DNA of 64,000 nucleotides from Selaginella moellendorffii (lineage: Eukaryota > Streptophyta > Lycopodiopsida > Selaginellales > Selaginellaceae): positions 1,354,841 through 1,418,840 of the forward strand of contig NW_003314304.1 of NCBI RefSeq assembly GCF_000143415.4, read 5' to 3'. The notes under the pieces are model-generated. The model saw nothing but the letters and a program-made list of their open reading frames with translations, ran no database searches and was not told the origin of the DNA. Shown here one piece after another: positions 9,596 to 20,343 of this stretch; position 1 is the stretch's first letter, and each line of letters begins with the position of its first letter. Both the position numbers and the translations under genes were made by a program.

Positions 9596-12500
9596 GAAAT
9601 CTGTACTGTTGGACTAAATATTTTAATAACAAAAAGAATTTACTCCTTTCTGGTTCATTATCCTGCAGCAAATCTCAATAGTATCTAAGGCACGAAGTGA
9701 TGGAGGAGCACTTGCACCACCATGCTTGCTCCTGGAAATGTCATCTTCGCTTAATCCTCATGTATTGATTATAGAAAACATTGGCAATATTTATCAATTC
9801 ATTACAAAGATTCAAACAGCATTCTTGAACTCCTTAAATGCATCTATGCCCAGAGTTTGTATTTACTAAGAAGGGCATTTAGGCAAAGTTGAGTTGAACT
9901 CACAAGTTGACTTTAAATTAGCATAAGTCAACTTTAAGTCAATGCAATCAATCAAAGGTTTTGATCAAGGAAATCTAAGTTGGAAAAATGAAAGTTCTAA
10001 CAAACTTTAAAATATTGAAATATGTAACTACCTGAGTCAAAAGTTATATTAGATTAAATCATTTAAAAAAGATTAAGTTCATGAGAACTTATCTTTTCTA
10101 CTATGAACCACTTTTACAATTATCACATTTTAATTTTCTTGCAATTCATTGAAAAAGACCAAAATATGAATCATGAAACATTTTAATGGCTAGAAATATT
10201 AGTGTATGCTACTAAAAGCAATATATATTTACATATTATTCTTTTAGTCAAAACATTTTTATTTTTTTGGGTTCTTGAGAAGATGGGAAATAAGGAAAAT
10301 AAAATATTTATGAGTACGTGTTGTAGTACAAAGGAATATAAAAATGTTATTTTTTTTCATTACCACATCCTCCATATTACACTCTTCATTTTTATTACCA
10401 AATCCAAAATATAAAAACTACTGTCACCATTGATAAAAATACTCTTATTATTTCAAAAGCAACACCCTAGGGTAATAGAAATGAAAAAATGAGTAGTACA
10501 ACAAAAAACATTAACAAATCTACTCTATAGAACTTTTCTATGGTATTTATAATTTATATGTTAATTATATAAAAACATTTACTTACATATATTTGTTCAA
10601 AAAGGTCCACAATTACAAATAACTCTTTGTTAAAGATAAATTATTAAATTTGGATAATCAATTCTAAAACTTTTAACTGATAGGTAAACTTTTATTTATA
10701 TGCCCTTTCCCTCTATATTCAAATCTTAATGGATTATTTTTGAGTAATTATTTTTATTTTATTTTAATTTACCACACTTTCTTGCAAATTTATGCCATTA
10801 TGAATGGAAGTTAAGGATCATAACTCCCTTGAAAGTTTTTCTTTTTTGACACTTTAGCCCAATTAAACCAACTAAACATCTAAATATCAATATCAACATG
10901 TGGTGTGATTCTCTAAGTTAACCAATAAAGTTGCATTTGAAATCCCTTTGATATTAAATATAACCTCTTAAATTTAAACTTCACATAAGGTAACCCAACT
11001 CAGTATTATTTAAAATAAAAAATATTTAATCCAAAATATTTAAATACTTTTAACCTAATACTATTCAAATTTAATAAAATTTAACCCTAAGTACTTCAAA
11101 ACCATTAACTAATATAAAAAGGGGTGCAATTTTTTTCATATGCCTTTCCCCTCTATATATTTGAGTTATTCTCTTTCGTTGTTTATATTAAAGAAGTTAT
11201 AATTAATCTTTATAGTTTTGTATTTCCAAGCATGCAAAACAAGTGAGTAAAAGTCAGTATTTCATCCCTCATAAGATAAAATAATATCTAAAGTAAAATC
11301 TAAAACATCTTCCTTTATGAAATATGCTTTTATGTTGTTTGGATGGATAAAAAAAATTTAAGAGTTTAAAAGAAATCCAGGTAGTAAAAGATAACACAAA
11401 AAATGTATCTTTTATGGTGATAGTGATTTTAGAAAAACTTAAATAAAAAATCAATAAAAGTTAGTAAAGCAAAGGAAACATTTCATAAACAAAAGTTGGG
11501 TATTACCAATTAAAAATAGTGAGAATTTTAGTATAATCCATGATTATGCCATATAAAAAAATAATATAGCCTCAAAATTACACCAAATCTTGACTAAAAA
11601 AAATTTCTTTAACTTTATAACAAAACTGTACTATGAAATTGGCATTGGAAAACAAGGAGAACAAAAAAATCAAGAAAATCATAAAAGATATTATTTACCA
11701 TATATTAACACAAATAAGGGTATTAATAAAACTAAAATTTATAATTATATACTTAAAGTGGCCATGAGTGCAAAAAATTATTATCCACTCCATCACCCTT
11801 CAAAATATAAATAAATTTATAAGTGTCCGTAAATTAATTCTAATGAAAAATCAAACTTTAAAAAGACGCTTCAACATTTTAGTGATTAGTAGAATTGGGT
11901 ATCTATAGTTTTATTCAAGTCACAGTAGTCAACCACCGAATAAAGAGACCCAGAATTTTTCAACATAAAGAAAATAGATACATTAATTAATAATTAATAG
12001 GCATTTAGAAAGATTCCCCTTTATATGTTTACGTAATGTTTTTTTGTTAGTCAAAGATTATATATGGGACCAAATGATAGTGATTTCTCTATCACAAGAT
12101 TTGTAAAACAATTATAAAATTGACGCAATAGTAAGATGTAAAATATTTAACAAATCAATATACTTGGAGGAAGGAGTGGATTTAATCCTAATAAATGGAG
12201 TTAGTACTAAAAAAATAACAATTGCAAAAATGAAAAAAAAATCTTAAATTGCATCATCTCAAAACTCATAGAAATATTTAAATTAGAAAAGTTAAAAAAA
12301 AACACTTGGATAAGGGAAGAATGTCCAATTAACATCACACCACTTCCAATTTAATATTTAATTTATTAATTAAAACTAAAGAATCAAGATTTTAAAGATG
12401 AAAATAACATTGAAAAAAATATTTTAACGAGTCCAAATACTCGTTACTCGGAAATACATTTTTCGACAACATCGGAAAATGCTAAGTCAAGTGAGCAGTT

Positions 12501-13180
12501 ATCCACTACTTTAATACAAATTAAATATTGTGCTGGTTAAAGGAAAATACCATAAAAAATTTAGCTCCATTGTCACATAAAACTCTAAAAAAAACATAAA
12601 ATTCATGGACTAAATATGAGTAGTAATATGAAAAATTTAGAAAGTACTATTGAAACTCAAAAATACCTTAACTTAAATATCTTTAAAAATTTAATCAATT
12701 AAAAAAATGGGTGCATTTTTATTTATGGGGAATTTCCTTTTATATTTTAACTTTAATGGATCATCTCTAAAGTTGTTCCTTTGGTTGTTTAAATTTCTTA
12801 AAACTTTATTATTAATAGATTGCTTATATAATTTTTAGAGTATCAAAATTTGATATGAGCTAAAGAAACTCTTGAAGTGAATTTTACATAAACAAAATAT
12901 ATATGTAAATTGTGTGATTTTGCAAGATACTACTAAAGCTACTAAATAAATTACTATACCATGAAAGGAGGTACAATGACATGTTGAAAAGTGTTATTAA
13001 CAAATGTAATTAGCAAAAATGATAAAATAAGAACAAGATATTGTCTTTAAATTCTAAGAGTAAATTTTAAATAGTTTATAATATATTTTCAATATATATA
13101 ATTTTTATATAAGGTTTTACAAAATATTGGAAAAATATTGGAAAAATATCTTATTGTCATCAGCTATAACCACAGTCACG

Positions 13181-13280
13181 NNNNNNNNNNNNNNNNNNNN
13201 NNNNNNNNNNNNNNNNNNNNNNNNNNNNNNNNNNNNNNNNNNNNNNNNNNNNNNNNNNNNNNNNNNNNNNNNNNNNNNNN
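13181..13280. other. Assembly gap, 100 N
   Basis: Exactly 100 unknown bases, the usual placeholder for a gap of unknown size. It sits 41 bp before a long AT microsatellite, which probably explains the failed assembly. Confidence 0.99.
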
Positions 13281-13318
13281 ATATATCAAAAAATGAGGAG
13301 AGTCTTTTATATCTCTTT

Positions 13319-13427
<109 letters not shown>

Positions 13428-14428
13428 GTTTTATATAAAAAGGGCAATATTAAAAAGTTGGATATAAATAGTTTGAAAAGTATTAAAAAGTTTTTTATTA
13501 AAAAATAACATAGTCTTTAAAAAAATTAAAGATTTTGTAAAATTAATGATAAATTCTATTAACTAATGGGAATATAATCCAAAACAAAATAAAATTTAAA
13601 ATATATTATTGAACATGCTTAAAAATGTTGCAGTTGGTGGTATTTTTAAAAGTATAGTTGATAAATATCTAATATAAAATTATATTTACCATTGAGAAGG
13701 GTGATAGATCTTATGAGATATAAAATGCATTTAGTAATTAATTTTTTGATAATAGTAGTTTTAAAAACAAAAAATATAGAAACAATATATTATAATTAAC
13801 TATATTACAAAATTATATTAGAAATCATATATAGTATTTTCTGTCTTCAAATAAATTTTAATATTAAATAATGTAAGGGAAACTATAATATAAAGTATTA
13901 TCATATTACATAATGAAACAATAGACAAAAATATATCAGAATACTATTACATAACCATTTCAAATGTTAGACACTGAAACTTCACACAATGAATTAATAC
14001 ATAAAACTAAATCAAGAAATATTTAAAGGACTATTACATAATCATTTCGAATTGTATACAGTAAAACTACATGCATTGTAGTTTAAATAATCCTATTAAT
14101 TTTCAAGTACTATGTATGAGCATCATAAAAGAGATTCTTTCTGCTATGGCTGATGTCAAATTGTTTGAAATTTTGGGAAACTTCGGGGCCAGCTCAAAAT
14201 AATTCTTTTGCGAATGCAAAAAAGTCTGAACAGCTACACGCTACCAACTCTTCTTTTTGTTGTAAGGGGATTTTGTCAAGAATCTCAATATGAGCCAAAA
14301 CAGATTTATGATGCAAGGTAGAATGACACATCCGATTGAGGCATACGACCCAACGAAAAGATTGCATTGCCGTTAAATTGCAGCTCCAGCAGCAGCACTC
14401 GATCCATCTTCTTTGAGCTGGTAGCAGA

Positions 14429-15343
14429 ATGAAGTTGAATTTGAATTTCAATCTGTTCTTTCTGATGCTTCCCCTGCTGGGAACCTTTGTGGGCGTTGTA
14501 GCCGCAGATTCAATTGGCGACACGCTCGGCGGCAAAGCACTGAAGACGCTCTACACAGGCGACGAGATACGATCACCAAATAGGCGCTACCAGCTGGTAA
14601 TGCAGACCGATTGCAATCTCGTCTTCTACGGCCCGCAGCGCAAGGTGATCTGGGCAAGCAACACGCAGAACGCCGGAAAGCTCTGCGTCATGAAACTCAT
14701 TGGTGGCGACACTGCAGCATACGGGAACGCTCTGCAGATCACAGACTATCAGGGGAATAGCATCTGGAGGTACAGTGAAAACAGCAACGGGGATTGCTAC
14801 CTCAAGGTGGATGACAGGGGCGCCCTGCTCTTCCCCTGTGTCAAGATCCTGAGCAACAAGACAATCACCAATCCTGGCGGGGAGGTGCTCGGATATGACA
14901 CAATCGGAGGGCCAGAGTGCCGCAAAGGAAAGATAGTCATGTTCACCGGCGACTATATCACATCCAGGAACGGAGCATATCGGCTAGTGATCCAGACCGA
15001 TTGCAATCTGGTTTTGTATCATCAGCAGACTGGATCTGCAATGTGGGCAAGCCAGACTGCGAGGAGTGGCATGCCGCTGTGCCAGGTGTTTTCGCCAGGA
15101 CCGATCAATTCTGGTGACCCGCCGATATATGATTGTTTTGGGCACTCGGTTGTCATCCAAAACTACCTCATGGAGAAGGTGTGGAGCATCCAAGGGAACG
15201 GCTACTGTGGCATTACTTTGAAGAACAACGGCCACCTCATCTTCAACTGCAAAGCATACGTCCATGACATTGGAGACCCCCGGAACAAGAAATCTGCGAT
15301 AGCTACTGTGCTTCCATTGAGGGGAACCTCCATGGAGGATTAG
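14429..15343 (+). CDS. Secreted two-domain GNA-type (B-lectin) mannose-binding lectin, unit A
   Basis: Intronless ORF of 304 aa. Residues 1-25 are a hydrophobic signal peptide (cut around VVA-ADS). Two bulb-type lectin domains follow, each with the mannose-binding signature Q-x-D-x-N-x-V-x-Y: QTDCNLVFY at 59-67 and QTDCNLVLY at 189-197. The predicted place of action is the apoplast or vacuole, binding mannose-containing glycans. There is no kinase domain or membrane segment, so it is a soluble lectin rather than a receptor kinase. Cysteines flanking each domain fit the family's disulfide. It lies 0.9 kb upstream of the first nuclease-pseudokinase gene on the same strand. The unit B copy is broken. 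Confidence 0.9.
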   Translation: MKLNLNFNLFFLMLPLLGTFVGVVAADSIGDTLGGKALKTLYTGDEIRSPNRRYQLVMQTDCNLVFYGPQRKVIWASNTQNAGKLCVMKLIGGDTAAYGNALQITDYQGNSIWRYSENSNGDCYLKVDDRGALLFPCVKILSNKTITNPGGEVLGYDTIGGPECRKGKIVMFTGDYITSRNGAYRLVIQTDCNLVLYHQQTGSAMWASQTARSGMPLCQVFSPGPINSGDPPIYDCFGHSVVIQNYLMEKVWSIQGNGYCGITLKNNGHLIFNCKAYVHDIGDPRNKKSAIATVLPLRGTSMED

Positions 15344-15448
15344 CAATGCAATACAGGTCAGGTTGATGAGTCCAGTAGGCTTGAACAGGGATACTTCCGA
15401 TCATAATCGAAGCTGGTAGAGCACAGAGCCTTCAGCAGACAGCAGCAG

Positions 15449-15552
15449 CAACACAGGGTTGCTAGGGGCAGTGGTCAAGGATCTGGGGGCCCATGTACTG
15501 CCTTCCATGGGCTCCTAGGTCCTTGAGCGCTGCCCCCAGCAACCCTGTGTTG
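15449..15552 (+). ncRNA. Long fold-back: candidate MIRNA-like hairpin, unit A
   Basis: Left arm 15,449-15,495 and right arm 15,506-15,552 are both 47 nt, with a 10-nt loop. Hand alignment of the left arm to the reverse complement of the right arm gives six differences. In plus-strand RNA four of them are G:U wobble pairs, leaving only two true mismatches. On the other strand those four would be A:C mismatches, so the structure favours a plus-strand transcript. The arms run from CAACACAGGGTTGCT to GCCCATG. It starts 106 bp after the lectin stop and could lie in its 3' UTR. I do not recognise a known miRNA. A fold-back transposon or a non-functional inverted repeat remains possible. Confidence 0.5.
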
Positions 15553-15555
15553 TTG

Positions 15556-16251
15556 TCTGGGACCTGTCAAGTGATAAGGTATAGTGTGATCACTTATCTG
15601 AATACTTGGGAAAGTCAAGAAGTGCTGGTGGAGAAATGATCTCAAGCAATGTTCCGAGGAAAGAGAGTTACTAATGTCTTCAGAAACTTTATGCTTGGCA
15701 AGATTGTTAGGCACAAGATCAAGATGATAGGATAAAGAAAAAACTTTACAATCCCGGTTTAAAGTGTAAAAAATAAAATCCCAATAAAGATAGAGCCAAT
15801 TTTTATATGGGGTCATCAAGGAATAGTGTAGCTGAAATGGATATAGTATAGAGGGGAATCTTAACATCTAAAGTGGCTTTGTTTTAAATTGAAAGAGATA
15901 AAATATTTTTAAATCATAAACAGAGGTCATGACTATGGAAAGAAGCATCTGAGCAGCAGGCTCCTTTGAAGACAAGAACTTAGCTTAGATACGAAGAGCT
16001 CTTACTTGCTAATGATAGAGCTATTGAAAATTTTACACAAAATAACACATCGTTAGCTATTTGACACAAATAAAAGATTGATTCCAATGTAGGCCTGGAA
16101 TTACAAATAACCACTGGAGTTTCAAGAGCTTCCGAGGCTAAGGAGAGATAAGTTTGTCCAATGCTGCCCCGCTTTGGGAACAAACGCAGACCATGATCAT
16201 CTGGCACTTCTTTAAAATTCCTAACCCTAAAAAGCGAAGGCTAGGGCGAAG
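15556..16251. other. Spacer before fusion gene, with antisense ORFs conserved in both units
   Basis: Two minus-strand frames (15,475-15,867 and 15,980-16,207) stay largely open in both units. They read as plausible protein (for example LASEALETPVVICNSRPTLE) but match no family I know. At about 15,795-15,845 a short plus-strand stretch (GGGGTCATCAAGGAATAGTG) resembles the 3' part of the fusion gene at 17,380, suggesting a duplicated scrap. The leader just before 16,252 includes a CTAACCCTAA telo-box. Confidence 0.4.
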
Positions 16252-17610
16252 ATGGAGGAGGTCAGTCTCCTGGGTCTCCTTCGCTCCACGCTTCCAGAGG
16301 CCGAGTATCACTCCTTCGCCCATCGTTGCGCCCCACCGGAGCGGCCCTTGATCGCGCCGGATCCTCCAGGCGGCTACCAGCCATGGCCGCAGTTTCTCCA
16401 CCAGGCCGCCGCCCACCTCCACTCCACTCGCGACACCCAGGAGCCCTCCTTTCGCCCTCCTCTTCGATTCCCCGGCCCCATCGCCAGCGAGCAAGGCGTG
16501 CGCAGCCTCATCTACATGTACTGGACGATCCCAGTGGAGCAAATGGGTGCTCACATCAAGAGCCTGGGCATCACCTCCGACTCCCTCAGCTTGGCTTCGC
16601 ACGACTACCTGGACGATCTCATGGGATGGCCCGACTACATCGTCTTCTCCGGATCCGGGGACGAGAAGGCTCAGCGTTGCAGCAAGGTGATCGTCGAGGC
16701 CAAGTCGCAGCAGGCCATCCCGGGATCTCCATCCGCCAAGGAGCTCATCGCCTCCACGAACGCACAGATTGTCAACGCCTTGAGGCAGATGTATGCCTAC
16801 CTCTTCATCGCTAGCGTGTATGGCATTGGGTCCGGCTATGGCGTCCTCACCACCTTCAGTAGCACCTGGTTTTGTAAGCTGGCGGGCGATGCCATGCTCG
16901 TCTCGGATCCAGTCCGTTCCGTGGACGCCATGCCCAGCTTCTATGCGTGCTTGTGGTACTTGCTGAGCTACCTTGTCTATCGGGAGCCAGTTTCCGAGCC
17001 TCCGCAAGAGTGCCCGAGCTGCCAGGAATTCAAGCCTGAGTTGCTGCTGTCTGGGGTGCCTCTGGGGGATTCCATTGCCGGGAGGTCTAGCATCTTCTCC
17101 TATGGTGATTTTGAAGAGCTGGGTGTGTGTGTGCAAGTCGGAGAGCATTTCACTGCATCTCAAGCAACGTTCAGGGGCCAAGGAGTTACTATCAAGTATT
17201 TGGATCTGTCTCAAAAACCTTGCTACCTTGAGTTGTTTGCTCGAGAGATCCATGCTTTCAATGGGTTACTGCAGGGCTTGCAAGGGGGATGTGTGCCAGA
17301 GCTTATAGATTATGGGTTTTATCATGCGGGTATGATATTTATGCTTGTTTTTAAAGGTAGGATGGAGCCAATCTTATGGGATCATCAAGGAGAAGTTAGT
17401 GCAGCTGAAATGGCATTAGAAACATTTCATTCTAAAGGGCTTGTGCATGGGAATCTTAGTACTACCAGTTTTTATGTTGATTTTGGTGAGGAGGAAGATG
17501 GTTTGGTTAAAGTGAGACTTACTAATTTGGAAGGTGTTCATGTTTCAACTACTGATTGTGAGATTAACCTTGAAGATGAAGAGTTTGGAAAAATACTTAT
17601 GGAAAATTAA
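16252..17610 (+). CDS. PD-(D/E)XK nuclease-like / pseudokinase fusion protein, type 1, unit A
   Basis: Intronless, 452 aa. The N-terminal half carries a restriction-endonuclease-fold signature: P127-D128 (GWPDY), then E149-A-K151 (KVIVEAKSQ), then a Gln-rich helix (NALRQMYAYL) and GYGVLTTFSSTWF. The C-terminal part (~285-435) looks like a kinase. K315 in VTIKYLD fits the ATP lysine, E332 in REIH fits the helix-C glutamate, and LVHGNLSTTSF (398-407) sits where HRDxKxxN should be. The catalytic Asp is replaced by Asn401, and DFG by NLEG (425-428), so it is predicted inactive as a kinase. Fusions of this design are known among eukaryotic effector and genome-conflict proteins. I infer, but cannot prove, such a relation. 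There is no signal peptide or membrane segment. Confidence 0.8.
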   Translation: MEEVSLLGLLRSTLPEAEYHSFAHRCAPPERPLIAPDPPGGYQPWPQFLHQAAAHLHSTRDTQEPSFRPPLRFPGPIASEQGVRSLIYMYWTIPVEQMGAHIKSLGITSDSLSLASHDYLDDLMGWPDYIVFSGSGDEKAQRCSKVIVEAKSQQAIPGSPSAKELIASTNAQIVNALRQMYAYLFIASVYGIGSGYGVLTTFSSTWFCKLAGDAMLVSDPVRSVDAMPSFYACLWYLLSYLVYREPVSEPPQECPSCQEFKPELLLSGVPLGDSIAGRSSIFSYGDFEELGVCVQVGEHFTASQATFRGQGVTIKYLDLSQKPCYLELFAREIHAFNGLLQGLQGGCVPELIDYGFYHAGMIFMLVFKGRMEPILWDHQGEVSAAEMALETFHSKGLVHGNLSTTSFYVDFGEEEDGLVKVRLTNLEGVHVSTTDCEINLEDEEFGKILMEN

Positions 17611-18544
17611 CATGTTATTGTAAATGATATTTGATAAGACATTTTCACGAATATACTTTGATTTGTGTAAGAATCATAACAATATATTGTGCTCATTGTA
17701 AATTTGACAATAATTTCTTCCAAATAGTCTATAAAATTATAGGAATATGCTAGATATAAAGGTGGAAATTAAAAGATGTTTAATAAAAATATCTTTACCC
17801 AAAACTAGCAAAGATAAGAGTTTACAAAAAAATATTTTTTACAAATATATTTCTAAAAAATATTCAGAAGGCTAATTAAATAAAAATATATATAAATAAT
17901 TTGCTGCACTTGTAACAACACTTGGTTTGCTTTATTTTGAAGCAATAGCATACATACATGAGATTTCCAAGCAATAGCACATTGTAGACTAGATATTTCT
18001 TAACTTAAAGTGATTTTTATCTCCATGATAGAGCCTAGTTTTGAGATGAGAACATTCTTTTACACACAAAGATATCAAAGAGGTATGAAATTATTTTGCT
18101 CTAATAATTTTTCAATTTTTATTTTGTATCATACTTTCCAAATGTTGCTCAAATGTAAGCTCATGGGAAGAAGAAACAGAATTTTGAAATCTTCTTCTAA
18201 AGCATGTAAATTTGTCACAGGCTCCCTTTGGAAATCATCTTGTGTTCATTTTTTTTTTTTCATCACTCAAAGCTTTTGAACTAGCCAGAATTTCAAGCTA
18301 AGATCCACCACAGCATTTTGCATGGTGCTCGCACTTGTAATGACTGCCCTTCACAATCACTCTCACCAGAACGATCGTCCATGCTCTCTTCCAGTGCTAT
18401 GCATTTGATAATTTTGCCACTCAAGATGTATTATCACTCGTCAAAGTTCTCCATTTTAATCAACAGTTTTCATCTTTTTTCTTCCTTTAATTACTCTTAT
18501 ATATCGCGCATCACGGCGACCTGACGGTAGTGGATGTCATCCGC
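17611..18544. other. Spacer between type 1 and type 2 fusion genes
   Basis: AT-rich 3' flank to about 17,989, then the block (17,990-18,383) that is inverted in unit B, then 160 bp shared by both units, leading into an antisense mTERF fragment. The short frame at 18,010-18,279 is conserved with unit B (as antisense at 30,510-30,692) but has no recognisable domain. Confidence 0.5.
17990..18383 (+). repeat. ~390-bp block, inverted relative to unit B
   Basis: Flanks are the same in both units (ATTGTAGAC on the left, CTCTCTTCCAGTGC on the right). Between them unit A reads from TAGATATTTCTTAAC to GAACGATCGTCCATG, and unit B reads the reverse complement (30,327-30,710). Confidence 0.9.
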
Positions 18545-18667
18545 TTCGGGTCCACAGCGAACTCCTGTATCAAGCTCTCCCTATATACTTGAAAGCGCCG
18601 ATAAACCATTGTGCCGGAACGATGGTCACCAACCTATCGCAGAACTTTGAGCAGCAGACGAAGCTTT
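18544..18667 (-). pseudogene. mTERF gene fragment, antisense, unit A
   Basis: The plus strand here matches the reverse complement of the mTERF gene around 7,727-7,930. Shared blocks include TATATACTTGAAAGCGC, GGAACGATGG, CTATCGC-GAACTTTGAGCA and GACGAAGCTTT, with one internal piece missing. It is too short and diverged to encode protein. It lies about 200 bp upstream of the type 2 fusion gene. Confidence 0.8.
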
Positions 18668-18864
18668 ACTACCCAGCTCGCGGATGCGATCATGGAGAAG
18701 TTTCTTGCGGATTTCAGAGATCTCTGAAGAGTACTACCTGTCCGAGGACCATACTTGCCAAATCCTCTCTCTTTAGCCTCCAACTTAGGGTTTTTAGAGC
18801 AGCGCTTCTGGGTAGATAGTCGCGATGGCGCTTCAAGGGTGATGGATGCTTCTGTGATGCTGTG

Positions 18865-20343
18865 ATGCTGACCCTGCATGAGCTCTTTCAAACAAGAGTT
18901 CCAAGGGTTGTGTACAGGCCCGGAAGAGATCTCCCCACAGACAGGGTCACAGATTCAGTCTACAAGCGAGATCCGGCTTCTGGATATCATGTATGGGACT
19001 CATTCCTAGACGAGGCAAGGGCATTTTGTGCCAATTCGGTGGATTCTCTCCCGGTGTTTGACCACCCTTTCCCTGTGGGACTCGGAGAGATCTCCTGTGA
19101 AGAAGGTGTGCGACACAACATCTATGCGTTCTTCACACGGACCCTGGTGGAGATGAACAGGGAGAGGCGCCGACGCGATCCAACAACGCCCGTGATCTTG
19201 TTTGCTGATGGATCGGCCGCAGTCATGATCGGGCATCCGGATTTCCTTCACATAGGGGCCGGAGATGAATTCTTCGCGTGCACCGAAGCGAAGAAGGAGG
19301 GTGCTTTGCCAAGCACTCTACGTGGTCAAGAATTCGCTCGGCTTGCTCAACAGGAGCCACGACAGCATCGAAAGATGCTAAACCAAGTAAACGGTTATCT
19401 ATGGCATAATCGCACCATGCATTGTGGGTATGGTGCGATCACCAACTGTAACGCTTGGTGGTTTATAAAAGTGACTCCAACCAGTGCCCTCTATGTTTCG
19501 GATCCTGTTACGTGTGATGCTGTGCCTGGAGCAAATAACATCAGCTTGCACCAAGCTTTGTGGTTTTACCACGAACTCATGTGCCAGAACACTCTCCCTC
19601 AAGATCCTCCTCCTCCAAGTGACAGTGGTGGAAGCAGTGGAGGTGAATCCTCTAGGGGCAAGAGAAGATGGGATCCTCCTGTTTACTCTATTATCCCACG
19701 ACAAAAAAGCATGCGCATTGGAGGATCTAGTGCTGGGGGAAGTGCTAGAGTGGCTAATAGGTTTTTGATGAAGAAGCTATATAGCTTATGTGAAGCTCTA
19801 GGAATATCTTCAAATCTTGTGAAGGGGTATTTCCAAATACTTGAAGCTCATGAGCATGAGGTGCTACAGTTGATTGAAGCTGAAAGGGAGCAACATGTTT
19901 TCAGAGGGAAACTCAAGGGAGATGACGTTGTTATCAAATGGTCTGATACCACAAAGTTTGAGGAAAGAGTTACTAAGTACCTTCGTGAGCTACATGCATA
20001 TGCATTACTTCGAGATTTGCAAGGGATATGCATTCCACGATTATGGGGAGCTGGATTTATAGCTGAAGGTTTAAACTTCTTTCTAGCTATGCAAGACAGT
20101 GGTGGGATCTCGATTGATAGGGAACCACATCTTCAAACCCAAGAAAAGTTTGAGGGGGCTTTGGTACGTCTGGATGCTATTCACGCGAGAGGTTTCATTC
20201 ATGGAAAGATTCAGCCTGCAAGCATATTAGTAACACGTGATGACGAGATTCGGTGGATTGCACTCTCTGAATCTAGACCAGGAAGTGCGCAAGAAATGGT
20301 CGAGGAGAGGGCTCAAATGCAACGGTTGATTCCAAGATCATAG
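18865..20343 (+). CDS. PD-(D/E)XK nuclease-like / pseudokinase fusion protein, type 2, unit A
   Basis: Intronless, 492 aa from ATG 18,865; the GTG codon before it is not a plausible start. The layout equals type 1 but identity is low. P125-D126 (IGHPDF), then E141-A-K143 (ACTEAKKEG), then a Gln helix (NQVNGYLWHN) and GYGAITNCNAWWF. A Pro/Gly/Ser-rich linker (~248-268, with RGKRR) joins the halves; RGKRR could be a nuclear signal. In the C-terminal part, K358 (VVIKW) and E375 (LREL) fit the kinase Lys-Glu pair, and FIHGKIQPASILV (444-456) replaces the HRDxKPxN loop. H446 is kept and the catalytic Asp becomes Lys448. The DFG position reads ALSES. It is therefore predicted to be a pseudokinase. 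It is on the same strand as type 1 and 1.25 kb downstream. Function unknown; conflict or defence is an inference. Confidence 0.8.
   Translation: MLTLHELFQTRVPRVVYRPGRDLPTDRVTDSVYKRDPASGYHVWDSFLDEARAFCANSVDSLPVFDHPFPVGLGEISCEEGVRHNIYAFFTRTLVEMNRERRRRDPTTPVILFADGSAAVMIGHPDFLHIGAGDEFFACTEAKKEGALPSTLRGQEFARLAQQEPRQHRKMLNQVNGYLWHNRTMHCGYGAITNCNAWWFIKVTPTSALYVSDPVTCDAVPGANNISLHQALWFYHELMCQNTLPQDPPPPSDSGGSSGGESSRGKRRWDPPVYSIIPRQKSMRIGGSSAGGSARVANRFLMKKLYSLCEALGISSNLVKGYFQILEAHEHEVLQLIEAEREQHVFRGKLKGDDVVIKWSDTTKFEERVTKYLRELHAYALLRDLQGICIPRLWGAGFIAEGLNFFLAMQDSGGISIDREPHLQTQEKFEGALVRLDAIHARGFIHGKIQPASILVTRDDEIRWIALSESRPGSAQEMVEERAQMQRLIPRS

Noticed and set aside
16138-17253. 371-aa minus-strand frame (and its twin at 28,564-29,625)
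   Set aside because: It is the antisense shadow of the type 1 fusion gene. Its composition follows the GC-rich sense codons and it has no domain features.
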